Shown here one piece after another: positions 9,318 through 18,152 of a stretch of 64,000 nucleotides of DNA. Both the position numbers and the translations under genes were made by a program. Position 1 is the stretch's first letter; every line of letters starts with the position of its first letter. The DNA comes from Pseudomonas orientalis (lineage in GTDB: Bacteria > Pseudomonadota > Gammaproteobacteria > Pseudomonadales > Pseudomonadaceae). Below the pieces are notes generated by a model. The model made no database searches, had not been told where the DNA came from, and saw only the letters and a list, made by a program, of their open reading frames with translations. The stretch is taken from contig NZ_JYLM01000002.1 in assembly GCF_001439815.1 (NCBI RefSeq), positions 310,001-374,000 of the forward strand, given 5' to 3'.

Positions 9318-10301
9318 ATGCAACTGGGGATTATCGGACTAGGCCGCATGGGCGGTAACATTGCGCGGCGCCTGATGCTCAATGGGCATACCACCGTTGT
9401 ATATGACCGTAACGAAGCCTTTGTCAAAGGCCTGAGCGAGGAGGGCGCCACCGGCGTCGCCGACTTGAAAGCCCTGGTGGCCGGCCTGCAAAAGCCTCGC
9501 GCCGTGTGGGTGATGTTGCCGGCGGGCGCGCCGACCGAAGACACCATCAATGAACTCAGCGGGCTGCTGGAAAGCGGTGACGTGATCATCGATGGCGGCA
9601 ACACCAATTACAAGGACGACGTGCGTCGCGGCAAGGCCCTGGCGGAAAAAGGCCTGCACTACGTCGACGTCGGCACTTCCGGCGGCGTGTGGGGGCTGGA
9701 ACGCGGCTACTGCATGATGATCGGTGGCGACGTGGAAACCGTGCAGCGCCTTGATCCGATCTTCAAGAGCCTGGCACCTGGCATCGGCAGCATCCCGCGG
9801 ACCAAGGACCGTTCGGCCGCCGCCGACCCGCGTGCCGAACAGGGTTACATCCATGCCGGCCCGGCGGGCTCCGGTCACTTCGTCAAGATGATCCACAACG
9901 GCATTGAATACGGGATGATGCAGGCATTTGCCGAAGGTTTTGACATCCTCAAGACCAAGAACTCGGACAACCTGCCCGAAGACCAGCGCTTTGACCTGAA
10001 CGTGGCCGACATTGCCGAAGTCTGGCGCCGTGGCAGTGTCGTGTCGTCGTGGCTGCTGGACCTGACCGCCGATGCCCTGGCGACCGATCCGAAGCTGGAC
10101 GGCTATTCCGGTTCCGTGGCGGACAGCGGCGAAGGTCGTTGGACCATCGAAGCGGCCATGGAGCAGGCGGTGCCGGTGCCGGTACTGTCGACGTCGCTGT
10201 TCGCGCGTTTCCGTTCGCGCCAGCAGAGCACCTACGGTGACAAAATGCTGTCGGCCATGCGCTTCGGCTTTGGCGGCCACGTGGAGACTTCCAAAAAATG
10301 A
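9318..10301 (+). CDS. gnd: 6-phosphogluconate dehydrogenase (decarboxylating), short form
   Basis: Oxidises 6-phosphogluconate to ribulose 5-phosphate and CO2 with NAD(P)+, in the cytoplasmic pentose phosphate pathway. The 327-residue length marks the short GndA-like class rather than the 470-residue E. coli type. The dinucleotide-binding motif [13 protein letters not shown] is at residues 6-18; the substrate region [19 protein letters not shown] and the catalytic [22 protein letters not shown] are intact. A good ribosome binding site precedes the ATG. The stop overlaps the zwf start by 4 bases (ATGA), so the genes are translationally coupled in one operon. Confidence 0.96.
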   Translation: MQLGIIGLGRMGGNIARRLMLNGHTTVVYDRNEAFVKGLSEEGATGVADLKALVAGLQKPRAVWVMLPAGAPTEDTINELSGLLESGDVIIDGGNTNYKDDVRRGKALAEKGLHYVDVGTSGGVWGLERGYCMMIGGDVETVQRLDPIFKSLAPGIGSIPRTKDRSAAADPRAEQGYIHAGPAGSGHFVKMIHNGIEYGMMQAFAEGFDILKTKNSDNLPEDQRFDLNVADIAEVWRRGSVVSSWLLDLTADALATDPKLDGYSGSVADSGEGRWTIEAAMEQAVPVPVLSTSLFARFRSRQQSTYGDKMLSAMRFGFGGHVETSKK

Positions 10302-11821
10302 CCGCCAACGGCAAGAAACCCAAGGCCGAACCCGCTCCACCGACCACGCTGTTTCTGTTTGGCGCCCATGGCGACCTGGTCAAGCGCCTGCTGATGCCGG
10401 CGCTGTACAACCTGAGTCGCGACGGGCTGCTGGGCGATGGCCTGCGCATCGTCGGCGTTGATCACAACGCTATCAGCGACGCCGACTTTGCCAAGAAACT
10501 CGAGGACTTCATTCGCACCGAGGCTGCCGGCAAAGTGCGCGGCAACGCCGAAAATGCCCTGGACCCGCAGTTATGGGCCCAGTTGGCCAAGGGCATCAGC
10601 TACGTCGAGGGCGACTTCCTCGACGACAGCACCTACGCGGCTATCGCGCAGAAAATTGCCGACAGCGGCACCGCCAATGCGGTGTTCTACCTCGCCACTG
10701 CGCCGCGCTTTTTCAGTGACGTGGTGCAACGCCTGGGCAGCGCCGGCTTGTTGAGCGAAACTGACGAAGGCTTTCGCCGCGTGGTCATCGAAAAGCCCTT
10801 CGGCTCCGACCTGGCCACCGCAGAAGCCTTGAACGCGTGCCTGCTCAAGGTGATGAGCGAGAAGCAGATCTATCGCATCGACCATTACCTGGGCAAGGAA
10901 ACGGTGCAGAACATCCTGATCAGTCGTTTTTCCAACGTGTTGTTCGAAGCGTTCTGGAACAATCATTACATCGATCACGTGCAAATCACCGCCGCTGAAA
11001 CCGTCGGCGTGGAAACCCGTGGCAATTTCTTTGAGAAAACCGGCACGCTGCGGGACATGGTGCCCAATCACCTGTTCCAGTTGCTGGCCATGGTCGCCAT
11101 GGAGCCTCCGGCGGCCTTCGGTGCCGACGCGGTGCGCGGAGAGAAGGCCAAGGTGGTCGGTGCAATTCGGCCCTGGTCCCTGGAAGATGCGCGAGCCAAC
11201 TCCGTGCGCGGGCAGTACACCGCCGGTGAAATCGCCGGCAAGCAACTGCCGGGCTATCGCGAAGAAGCCAATGTCGCGCCTGACAGCAGCACCGAGACCT
11301 TTGTCGCGCTGAAAGTGATGATCGACAACTGGCGCTGGGTCGGCGTGCCGTTTTACTTGCGTACCGGAAAACGCATGAGCATCCGCGACACCGAGATTGT
11401 GATCTGCTTCAAGCAGGCGCCTTACGCGCAGTTTCGCGACACCGACGTCGATGAACTCAAGCCCACGTACCTGAAGATCCAGATCCAGCCGAACGAAGGC
11501 ATGTGGTTCGACCTGCTGGCCAAAAAGCCCGGGCCGACCCTGGAGATGGCCAATATCGAGTTGGGGTTCGACTATAAGGACTTCTTCGAGATGCAGCCGT
11601 CGACGGGCTACGAAACCTTGATCTACGACTGCATGACCGGCGACCAGACCCTGTTCCAGCGTGCCGACAACATCGAGAACGGCTGGCGTGCGGTGCAGCC
11701 GTTCCTGGATGCGTGGAAGGAAGACGACGGTATCCAGGCCTACAAGGCCGGCGAAGATGGCCCGGCGGCGGCGGACGCATTGCTGGCCCGTGATGGCCGT
11801 ACCTGGCACAGCCTCGGATGA
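10298..11821 (+). CDS. zwf: Glucose-6-phosphate 1-dehydrogenase
   Basis: Converts glucose 6-phosphate to 6-phosphogluconolactone with reduction of NAD(P)+, feeding the Entner-Doudoroff and pentose phosphate routes. 507 residues, full length. The nucleotide-binding motif reads [13 protein letters not shown], with His where many homologues have Ser (GASGDL); the active-site block [15 protein letters not shown] is perfect. The order gnd-zwf with a 4-base overlap suggests this is the paralogue coupled to 6-phosphogluconate dehydrogenase rather than the zwf-pgl-eda copy of the hex cluster that pseudomonads usually also carry. It overlaps the next gene by 4 bases. Confidence 0.96.
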   Translation: MTANGKKPKAEPAPPTTLFLFGAHGDLVKRLLMPALYNLSRDGLLGDGLRIVGVDHNAISDADFAKKLEDFIRTEAAGKVRGNAENALDPQLWAQLAKGISYVEGDFLDDSTYAAIAQKIADSGTANAVFYLATAPRFFSDVVQRLGSAGLLSETDEGFRRVVIEKPFGSDLATAEALNACLLKVMSEKQIYRIDHYLGKETVQNILISRFSNVLFEAFWNNHYIDHVQITAAETVGVETRGNFFEKTGTLRDMVPNHLFQLLAMVAMEPPAAFGADAVRGEKAKVVGAIRPWSLEDARANSVRGQYTAGEIAGKQLPGYREEANVAPDSSTETFVALKVMIDNWRWVGVPFYLRTGKRMSIRDTEIVICFKQAPYAQFRDTDVDELKPTYLKIQIQPNEGMWFDLLAKKPGPTLEMANIELGFDYKDFFEMQPSTGYETLIYDCMTGDQTLFQRADNIENGWRAVQPFLDAWKEDDGIQAYKAGEDGPAAADALLARDGRTWHSLG

Positions 11822-12642
11822 GTGATGCAGCGATTCATCCCATCCGTTTTATCCTCAGTGACGTGGACGGCACATTGCTGCATCCGGATCACAGTCTCAG
11901 CCAGCGCACGGCCGATGCGGTTCGCGCGTTGCGTGAGGCGGGGGTGCTTTTCAGCCTGGCCAGCGGGCGCCCGCCCAAGGCCATGATGCACTTGATCGAG
12001 ACCTTCGGGATCGACGTGCCGGTGGCGGGTTTCAACGGCGGTACGTTGATCAACCCGGATGGCAGCATCCTGGTGGCGCACCATCTGCCGGCGGAAGCGG
12101 CGTTAGTGACATTGGCGCTGTTCTCGGCCGAGCCTGACGTGGAAGTCTGGGTATTCGCCGACGGCGACTGGCTGCGCCGTGACCCGCCGGGGCCGATGGC
12201 GCAGCGCGAAGCTGACGGTCTGGGGTATGGGCCGATAGTGGTGGAAAGTTTCGAGCCCTACCTGGACCGGGTCGACAAGATCGTCGCCGCGAGCAATAAC
12301 ACCCAGTTGCTGGTGGAGCTGGAAGCGCGGTTACATCCCAAGGTACAGGGCCTGGCCCAGGTCTCACGTTCGCAACCGGTTTATCTGGATGTGACAGCGA
12401 TGCTGGCCAATAAAGGCGAAGCCTTGAAGACTCTGGCGGCGCACCTTGGGGTGCCGCTGGAACAGACGGCGGCCATTGGTGACGGCGGCAACGACCCGGC
12501 GATGTTTCATGTGGCCGGTTTATCGATTGCCATGGGCCAGGCCGAAGAAACCGTCAAGCGTCAGGCCAGCGTGGTCACCGGCAGCAATGTCGATGACGGC
12601 GCCGCCGAAGCGTTCGAGCGCTTTATTCTCAACGTGCGATAA
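11818..12642 (+). CDS. Cof-type HAD-IIB hydrolase (sugar phosphatase-like)
   Basis: A 274-residue haloacid dehalogenase-superfamily phosphatase of the Cof/YidA class. Motif I is SDVDGTLLHPDHSLS, with the Asp nucleophile near residue 14; motif II is FSLASGRPP; motif IV is AIGDGGNDPAMF. A type IIB cap domain lies between motifs II and III. Its start overlaps the zwf stop (ATGA), so it is the third gene of the gnd-zwf operon, and a role in dephosphorylating a sugar-phosphate side product is a reasonable inference. The specific substrate is not known. Confidence 0.9.
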   Translation: MSDAAIHPIRFILSDVDGTLLHPDHSLSQRTADAVRALREAGVLFSLASGRPPKAMMHLIETFGIDVPVAGFNGGTLINPDGSILVAHHLPAEAALVTLALFSAEPDVEVWVFADGDWLRRDPPGPMAQREADGLGYGPIVVESFEPYLDRVDKIVAASNNTQLLVELEARLHPKVQGLAQVSRSQPVYLDVTAMLANKGEALKTLAAHLGVPLEQTAAIGDGGNDPAMFHVAGLSIAMGQAEETVKRQASVVTGSNVDDGAAEAFERFILNVR

Positions 12643-12650
12643 GTAAGCTC

Positions 12651-12685
12651 AACTTCCGATCACTGTAACGCAGTGATCGGAAGTT
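12651..12685. terminator. 15-bp perfect dyad between convergent genes
   Basis: AACTTCCGATCACTG (12651-12665) and its exact complement (12671-12685) enclose a 5-base loop. It lies between the stop of the HAD gene (plus) and the stop of the minus-strand gene at 12697, the position of a bidirectional terminator, but lacks a convincing T tract on either side. Confidence 0.6.
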
Positions 12686-12696
12686 ACCCTCTTGAC

Positions 12697-12957
12697 TTAC
12701 TTGGGCATTGCCCACTGCTGCAACTGATGGCCATCTTTGTCGAGCTCGGCACGTGCCTGCAACAGCAAGTCTTCCAATTGCGCCGGGTCTGTGTAAGTGG
12801 TCGAGGACAGCTGTTTGCTGCCGATACGCGTATTGGTGCGGTCGATGACGCTCAGGCTGAGGGCGCCATGACCATCGTGCCAGGCCACGCACTGGAAGGG
12901 CTGGAAAGCACGGTCTGCAATCAAAAGAGCTTCGTTGATGCGCAGCGGAGCGTTCAT
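12697..12957 (-). CDS. Conserved hypothetical protein (86 residues)
   Basis: A small acidic cytosolic protein (MNAPLRINEALLIADRAFQPFQCVAW) with no signal peptide or membrane segment. The middle part HGALSLSVIDRTNTRIGSKQLSS alternates hydrophobic residues, suggesting a beta-rich fold, and the C-terminal DPAQLEDLLLQARAELDKDGHQLQQW is an amphipathic helix. I do not recognise a characterised family. It is transcribed toward the gnd operon and is separated from it by a strong dyad; upstream lies a long regulatory gap shared with the divergent sigma-54 activator. Confidence 0.75.
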   Translation of the reverse strand: MNAPLRINEALLIADRAFQPFQCVAWHDGHGALSLSVIDRTNTRIGSKQLSSTTYTDPAQLEDLLLQARAELDKDGHQLQQWAMPK

Positions 12958-13285
12958 GTGTGTCGTCTCTCTCTATGCCCATTCAAGTGAATACCGGCGG
13001 TTGGGCTGACCGTGCGGCGGGTTACTTGTACTGATGCACGATGGTGGGGGGCGGGTCACATGCTAGAGCGATAAATTTTAACTTTCCCTGACGGGCGTCA
13101 TGTAAGCGGCTGTTTTGAAAGCGGAACTAACGTTTGGCAAACGGACAACTTTTTACGAGTTGATGGTTTTTGGCTCGCGGTTATAGCGAAAGGGTACAAG
13201 CGCGGCGTCAATATTTTGATATGTTTCTATTCGGTATCTATAAATGATTGTTTCTATTAAATAAAACTGACGCCAAGGAATAGTC
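12958..13285. promoter_or_regulatory. Divergent gap before the sigma-54 activator gene
   Basis: No gene is seen in this 328-base gap. It is markedly more AT-rich than its surroundings toward 13200-13265. Two direct copies of TGTTTCTATT occur at 13222-13231 and 13249-13258, 27 bases apart; they share TGTTTC with the dyads upstream of fapA but lack the opposite arm. A ribosome binding site (AAGGAA) precedes ATG 13286. Confidence 0.45.
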
Positions 13286-14611
13286 ATGCTTGTGACGCCT
13301 GCGCAACGCCGCCTGCTGGTGGTCGACCCCTGTGAGGACTGCCACGGGTTACTGCCCGGCTTGCGTACGGTTGGCTGGGAAGTCGACAGCTGTGCCCTGG
13401 AAGCCGTGGGCGAGCGTTCCTGCGATGTGGGCCTGCTGCGGTTGCAGCCCTGTCATCTGGAACGTCCCGAAGCGGTCAAGGAGCTGATTGGCCGTAGCGG
13501 CACCGAATGGATCGCCGTACTCAGCCAGGATGTACTGCGCCTGCAGAACGTCGGGGATTTCGTCTGCGAATGGTTTTTTGACTTCCACACCTTGCCGTTC
13601 GATGTGTCGCGGGTGCAGGTCACCCTGGGGCGCGCCTTTGGCATGGCGCGCCTGCGCGGCAAGGGTCACACCCCGGTGGGTGGGCCCGGGCATGAGCTGC
13701 TGGGCGACAGCCGGCCCATTCGCGAACTGCGCAAATTGTTGGCGAAGTTGGCGCCCACTGAATCGCCGGTACTGATTCGCGGAGACAGCGGCACCGGCAA
13801 GGAACTGGTGGCCAAGACGCTGCACCGGCAATCCCAGCGACACGCCAGGCCGTTCGTGGCGATCAACTGTGGTGCGATTCCTGAACACCTGATCCAGTCG
13901 GAACTCTTCGGCCATGAAAAGGGCGCCTTTACCGGTGCGCATCAGCGCAAGGTCGGACGCATCGAGGCCGCCCATGGTGGGACGCTGTTCCTCGATGAAA
14001 TCGGCGATCTGCCGATGGAGCTGCAAGCCAACCTGTTGCGGTTTCTCCAGGAGAAACAGATCGAGCGCGTCGGCGGCAGCCAGCCCATCCCGGTGGATGT
14101 GCGGGTGCTGGCCGCGACCCACGTTGACCTTGAGGCCGCCGTCGAAAAGGGCACCTTTCGCGAGGACCTGTATTACCGGCTGAACGTGCTGCAAGTCGTT
14201 ACCGCGCCCTTGCGTGAACGCCATGGCGACGTGGCGATGCTGGCCAATCACTTTTCGCGTTTCTATAGCCAGGAAACCGGCCGCCGCCCGCGCAGCTTCA
14301 GCGAGGCGGCCTTGGTGGCGATGGGACAACACCCGTGGCCGGGTAATGTGCGTGAACTGGCCAACCGTGTGCGGCGTGGCCTGGTCCTGGCCGAAGGGCG
14401 CCAGATCGAGGCGGCTGACCTGGGATTGCAAGGCCCGCAGGCTGTGTCGCCGCCGATGGCGACGCTGGAAGATTACAAGCACCGCGCCGAACGTCAGGCG
14501 CTGTGCGACGTACTTCACCGGCACAGCGACAACCTGAGTATCGCGGCCCGGGTGCTGGGCGTTTCCCGGCCGACGTTCTACCGGTTGCTGCACAAACACC
14601 AGATCCGCTAG
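13286..14611 (+). CDS. VpsR-like sigma-54-dependent transcriptional activator
   Basis: A 441-residue enhancer-binding protein. Residues 1-125 form a receiver-like domain of the VpsR kind (CEWFFDFHTLPFDVSRVQ) without an obvious phospho-acceptor Asp pocket. The AAA+ domain has Walker A GDSGTGKE (166-173), the sigma-54-contacting GAFTGA loop (213-218) and Walker B TLFLDEIGD (233-241). A Fis-type helix-turn-helix ends the protein (NLSIAARVLGVSRPTFYRLLHKH). In Vibrio cholerae VpsR controls biofilm genes and binds cyclic di-GMP; whether this protein does is unknown. It faces the fapABCDEF operon, whose promoter is sigma-54-like with paired dyads, so control of fap is a specific inference. Confidence 0.88.
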   Translation: MLVTPAQRRLLVVDPCEDCHGLLPGLRTVGWEVDSCALEAVGERSCDVGLLRLQPCHLERPEAVKELIGRSGTEWIAVLSQDVLRLQNVGDFVCEWFFDFHTLPFDVSRVQVTLGRAFGMARLRGKGHTPVGGPGHELLGDSRPIRELRKLLAKLAPTESPVLIRGDSGTGKELVAKTLHRQSQRHARPFVAINCGAIPEHLIQSELFGHEKGAFTGAHQRKVGRIEAAHGGTLFLDEIGDLPMELQANLLRFLQEKQIERVGGSQPIPVDVRVLAATHVDLEAAVEKGTFREDLYYRLNVLQVVTAPLRERHGDVAMLANHFSRFYSQETGRRPRSFSEAALVAMGQHPWPGNVRELANRVRRGLVLAEGRQIEAADLGLQGPQAVSPPMATLEDYKHRAERQALCDVLHRHSDNLSIAARVLGVSRPTFYRLLHKHQIR

Positions 14612-14640
14612 GTTTTTTCAAAGGGTGCATGCAAATCAAA

Positions 14641-15076
14641 ATGTGGGAGGAGGCTTGCCCCCGATGACGGCCTCAGAGCCAGCCAGTATCTTGGATCAGA
14701 CCGAGTACATATCCATTATTTAGGTCACGGCCACTTAGGGTTCCGCCCTTACGGCGGCTCACTTTTGAAAAGCCGGAATGCCGGCCCAGTCAAAAGTAAG
14801 CAAAACGCTCTTGCCCCACCACTCGGCACCTCGCTTGGGCTCGGTGTGCCCGAACGCAGGCTTGAATCCGTGGGCCGCCGCAATGGGCCATCCATGGCCC
14901 AGTGCGGCTAACCCGGCGTCCTGCCGGGTTACCCACGGATTCAAGCCTGCGTTCGGCCAGCGTGGTTTAACGGGGCGCCTAAGATCAAGATCAAGATCAA
15001 GAGCGACTCGCTTCGCATCGTGGTTACGGTTGAGCGCTACAGAGTTGTGTAGATACCTGCTCATCGGAGGCAAGCC
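14641..15076. repeat. Structured REP-bounded element, copy 1
   Basis: This gap of about 670 bases between the activator gene and fapF holds no supported gene. The left end ATGTGGGAGGAGGCTTGCCC is REP sequence, while the right end (TCATCGGAGGCAAGCCCT, near 15061) is a decayed inverted REP. Inside are 24-bp perfect inverted arms (14851-14874 with 14932-14955). Between them lie two hairpins, TGGGCCA/TGGCCCA and AACCCGGC/GCCGGGTT. A GATCAA tandem tract follows at about 14981-15002. Two more copies occur at 30898-31340 and 52257-52600. Reading frames crossing it look spurious. Confidence 0.85.
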
Positions 15077-15082
15077 CTAATA

Positions 15083-15240
15083 CCAGTCAGTTAAGCGTAC
15101 ACGCCTCTGTAGGAGCGAGCTTGCTCGCGAAAAACGTCAACGATAACGCGTGCTTCCTGAATGGACGCGGTGTCTGTGAGTTTTTCGCGAGCAAGAGCTA
15201 GGCGCCCCCCTCGCTCCTAGAAAAAGCCTTAACTGATTGG
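15083..15240. repeat. Second-type REPIN (GTAGGAGCGAGCTTGCTCGC family)
   Basis: The left arm TGTAGGAGCGAGCTTGCTCG (from 15109) faces a right arm beginning TTTTTCGCGAGCAAG (15180-15195), which is broken by about 15 extra bases before TCGCTCCTA (15211-15219). Wider arms, CCAGTCAGTTAAG at 15083 and the near-complement CTTAACTGATTGG ending 15240, enclose it. A close intact relative is at 52601-52698, also joined to a copy of the structured element. Confidence 0.75.
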
Positions 15241-15281
15241 CATTAGGGCAAACCCCACATTTAAAAGCGCTCGCCTCTCGA

Positions 15282-16580
15282 TCAGAAGTAATACGGAAAT
15301 TTCAGACTGAACGTAAAGTCCGGCGCGTCATCGGTCATCCCGATCGCCAGGTTCGGCACGATGGTCAGGTTGTCCGACGCGGCAATGGTCATGCCGACGT
15401 TGAAGTAGCCCGCATTCGCATCGCTGGAGACCACCGATTGCCAGTCGCCGCCGTCCGGCTTGAGCTTGCTTTTGCGCTGCACCAGGTCGGACACCGAGAA
15501 CGACATGCTCATTTTTTCGTTCAAGGCAAAGGCTACGCCGACACCGAACTGGAAGCTGTCGCCCAGGCGCACCTTGCCCCCCACCTTCTGGTTGACCTCA
15601 CTGCTGATGTCATCGAACGAGTCTTCGAAGTTGTGGGTGTACGACAGCGAGCCGAACAACACCGCAGGGTCGAAGGTCTTGACCAGGGAGATGCCCGGTG
15701 TGACCGACCACACGCCGTTGCCCGTCGGCAGGCTTTCGGGCAGGTAGAGGTTGTCGTTGTTGGGTTGTTTGACCAGTTTGATGCCAAATGGCTCTTTGCC
15801 CGTAGGCGCCTTCACCCGCACCGACACCACGGCATCCGGCAGGGTAGGGGTTTCATCGAGGAATTTGTACGCCACGCCGAAGTTGACGTCGCCGATGGTG
15901 GGGTCGCGGGTCACCGAAGCTTCGGAGGTGGCCGTGGCATCGTTGCCGGCGCCGCCGGACTGATAGGTCGATTCGCGGTAGACCACCGGCACGTTGAGGT
16001 CGAACTGCCAACGGTTATCGAGGTTGTAGCGGCCGGTCAGGTCCAGGGTCCAACTGTCGGACTTGATTCGGTCCAGGTTGATGTTGCCGAGGAAGATCGA
16101 GTCCAGCGCCAGGAAGCCGTTGAGGGTCAGTTGGCGCGCGTCGTAGCGGGCATAGGTGATGCCGGTCTCGACGCTGAACTTGCCATTGCCGAAAAAGCCG
16201 CTGGCTTCGTTGTAGAGGTTACTGACGCTTTGTGCAGGGGCCGAGTCGTCCTTGAGCGACTGGCCGTAGGAACTGCCGCCGCCTCCCGCGCCCCCTGACG
16301 CCGCCGCACCGGTGCCTGCGACGCTCGTAGCGCCTTTCTTGAAGTCGGCGGGGGATTTGGCCAGGCGCCTGGGTTCCGGCGCGGCCGGTTGATCTTCCAC
16401 CTGGCGTACACGTTGTTCCAGCACGGCCAGGGCCTTTTGCTGCACGTCGTAGCGTTGCTTGAGTTCCAGGAGTTCCTGCTTGAGGGTTTCGATATCGGCA
16501 TCCGGCGCGGCATACAACACGGATGCGGGCAAGAGGGTACTTAAACAGACCACCGCGCGGAGCGATAACGATCGATGCAT
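15282..16580 (-). CDS. fapF: FapF, outer-membrane amyloid export pore
   Basis: The outer-membrane channel through which Fap amyloid subunits are secreted. 432 residues: signal peptide (cleavage near LYAAPDADI, about residue 25), then a predicted coiled coil ([34 protein letters not shown]), a Gly/Ser-rich linker, a plug region and a C-terminal beta-barrel with alternating strands from about residue 150, ending in Phe ([11 protein letters not shown]). This order matches the FapF of P. fluorescens strain UK4, where the coiled coil trimerises in the periplasm and gates the barrel. It is the last gene of fapABCDEF, 49 bases after fapE. Confidence 0.93.
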   Translation of the reverse strand: MHRSLSLRAVVCLSTLLPASVLYAAPDADIETLKQELLELKQRYDVQQKALAVLEQRVRQVEDQPAAPEPRRLAKSPADFKKGATSVAGTGAAASGGAGGGGSSYGQSLKDDSAPAQSVSNLYNEASGFFGNGKFSVETGITYARYDARQLTLNGFLALDSIFLGNINLDRIKSDSWTLDLTGRYNLDNRWQFDLNVPVVYRESTYQSGGAGNDATATSEASVTRDPTIGDVNFGVAYKFLDETPTLPDAVVSVRVKAPTGKEPFGIKLVKQPNNDNLYLPESLPTGNGVWSVTPGISLVKTFDPAVLFGSLSYTHNFEDSFDDISSEVNQKVGGKVRLGDSFQFGVGVAFALNEKMSMSFSVSDLVQRKSKLKPDGGDWQSVVSSDANAGYFNVGMTIAASDNLTIVPNLAIGMTDDAPDFTFSLKFPYYF

Positions 16581-16629
16581 GAAATAAGTCGTCCTTTTTC
16601 AATGCGTAAGTGTCGAGGGGCAGCGTAGT

Positions 16630-17373
16630 TCAATAACCGAGCGTGCGTAGGCCTTTGAGCTGGTCCAGATTGCAGTTCAACGCGCCGTTGTTCAGACCGT
16701 TATTGTTCATCACGACGTTGAGTTGGGTCATGTTGTTGACGAAGTTGGTATTGCCGGTCAGAACCGTCCCCTGCAGCACATTCCCGCCGCCGATCTGCTG
16801 CAGGCTTGTGCCCTGGTTGTGGTTGGCCTGGATGGCCATCTGCAGGCCGCCATGGTTGGCCGACACGCTGACATGACCGGCCTGGCTGTCGCCGGTGACG
16901 GTGCCGCCGGCCACCAATACCTGTCCGGACTGCACGGCATTGGCAGGCGCAAAGCCGTTTTGGGTGACGTTGATGCCGACATTGTTGTAGGCGGTGTTGC
17001 CATCACCGGCGGTGCGTACGCTCTGGATCACGCCCTGGCCACTGCCGAGGCCGGCGCCGCCGGTCACGTTGCCGCTGCCGGTAGTGGGCGTTCCGGAACC
17101 TGCCGCACCGGAGGTTTGCACGTAGAACTGCGGCGTGAGGGTGGTCTTGTCCAGCTGCATGCTGGCCTTGCCGGTAATGCTGTCACCCACGGCATTGGTC
17201 CAGGTACTGCTCATGACGATGCCGAAGCTGATGATTCGCCCCGGCATCACATAGCGGCCACGCAGCTCGGCCATTTGCGCATCATTGAGTTCGATCGGCT
17301 TGAAACCCGACGAAGCATAAGCGGGCATCGAGGCTGCCAGACACACAACCGTCAGCCAACGGGACGTGTTCAT
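16630..17373 (-). CDS. fapE: FapE, minor amyloid component or export accessory
   Basis: A 247-residue exported protein of the Fap system, found in small amounts in mature fibrils of other strains and needed for assembly. A signal peptide (MNTSRWLTVVCLAASMPAYA) precedes SGFKPIELNDAQMAELRGRYVMPGRIISFGIVMSSTWTNAVG, the conserved FapE N-terminal block. The middle is rich in Gly, Asn, Gln and Thr without Lys/Arg clusters. The C-terminus MNNNGLNNGALNCNLDQLKGLRTLGY carries a single Cys. Start ATG follows TGCTCCTGGGG-type leader sequence (AGGAGCA on the coding strand). It sits 37 bases after fapD. Confidence 0.92.
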   Translation of the reverse strand: MNTSRWLTVVCLAASMPAYASSGFKPIELNDAQMAELRGRYVMPGRIISFGIVMSSTWTNAVGDSITGKASMQLDKTTLTPQFYVQTSGAAGSGTPTTGSGNVTGGAGLGSGQGVIQSVRTAGDGNTAYNNVGINVTQNGFAPANAVQSGQVLVAGGTVTGDSQAGHVSVSANHGGLQMAIQANHNQGTSLQQIGGGNVLQGTVLTGNTNFVNNMTQLNVVMNNNGLNNGALNCNLDQLKGLRTLGY

Positions 17374-17410
17374 CTTTTGCTCCTGGGGCGTCCTGCCCCT
17401 TATTGCGCTT

Positions 17411-18091
17411 CTAGAAGAAGTCGCTCTGGATAAAACCGAAATCCATCAGCTCGGCGTCGCCTACGGGCCGGAACTCGTTCAACTGGTTTTTGGCGGTCAG
17501 CGGCGCAGGCGGGTCGAGCAACACATTGGCCTTGTCGTAGCCTTCACCCAATACGGCGAAGACGATGCCATTCCAACCTTTGACGAAATCGTCCCGCGAA
17601 TAGCGCTTATGGCCCAGCACCGGGTCGCCGACATACACCCAGTCCTTGTCGGCCCGCTGCATCACCACGAAGTGCTTGTAGCCACGGATTTCCAGCAGCA
17701 CCACCACCGGGATTTTCACGGTGACCAGGGTGTCCGGGGCGATCTTGTAGCCCCGGGCGCGCATGCCGATGCTTTCGAGGTAGCGCTTCATGTCCAGCAT
17801 GGAAAAACCCTGGGTACGCACCAGGTCCTGGTCGGCGGTGACCAGCATGCCTTTGATGATGTGGTCTTCGTCGACGTCCAGCCAATAGGCCTGGCGCAGG
17901 ATGGTGGCGAGCGCCGCGGCGCCACAGCTGAAATCGGTTTTCTGTTCCACCAGATTGGCGAACCGGCGTTCACGGATGCTCTCGACCTTCTTGAAAATCA
18001 CCGCACCGCCGGGCATGGCGGAGATCGCCATGGTGCCTGCCCAGGCGGGGCCGGTGAGCACCATCAGGAGGGTGAGGGTCGCGAGGCGCAT
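17411..18091 (-). CDS. fapD: FapD, C39-family peptidase of the amyloid system
   Basis: A papain-like C39 peptidase domain protein, 226 residues, with an N-terminal signal or anchor (MRLATLTLLMVLTGPAWAG), so it acts in the periplasm. The catalytic residues are visible: Cys56 in TDFSCGAAALATILRQ, His140 in GYKHFVVMQ and Asp156 in YVGDPVLG. FapD is required for Fap secretion in other strains and has been proposed to process Fap proteins. An intrinsic terminator lies between fapC and this gene, so fapDEF should be expressed below fapABC. Confidence 0.93.
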   Translation of the reverse strand: MRLATLTLLMVLTGPAWAGTMAISAMPGGAVIFKKVESIRERRFANLVEQKTDFSCGAAALATILRQAYWLDVDEDHIIKGMLVTADQDLVRTQGFSMLDMKRYLESIGMRARGYKIAPDTLVTVKIPVVVLLEIRGYKHFVVMQRADKDWVYVGDPVLGHKRYSRDDFVKGWNGIVFAVLGEGYDKANVLLDPPAPLTAKNQLNEFRPVGDAELMDFGFIQSDFF

Positions 18092-18119
18092 GATCGACTG
18101 ACCTGTTGGACACTGGAAT

Positions 18120-18145
18120 AAAAAAGGGCCTTGTTGCCAAGGCCC
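18120..18145 (-). terminator. Intrinsic terminator inside the fap operon (fapC-fapD)
   Basis: On the minus strand an 8-bp perfect stem GGGCCTTG/CAAGGCCC (18138-18145 with 18126-18133), with a 4-base loop, is followed at once by six T residues (18125-18120). It begins 8 bases past the fapC stop and ends 29 bases before the fapD start, the arrangement of an attenuating terminator that reduces downstream expression. Confidence 0.9.
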
Positions 18146-18152
18146 CGTTGGA

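Noticed and set aside
14778..15080. A 100-codon open frame (VSKTLLPHHSAPRLGSVCPN...) in element copy 1, with relatives in copy 2 (30832-31521 and its reverse) and copy 3
   Set aside because: It follows the repeat, runs through its inverted arms and terminal REP, and is open on both strands because of GC-rich palindromes. There is no ribosome binding site or domain. I treat these as spurious frames of a non-coding repeat.
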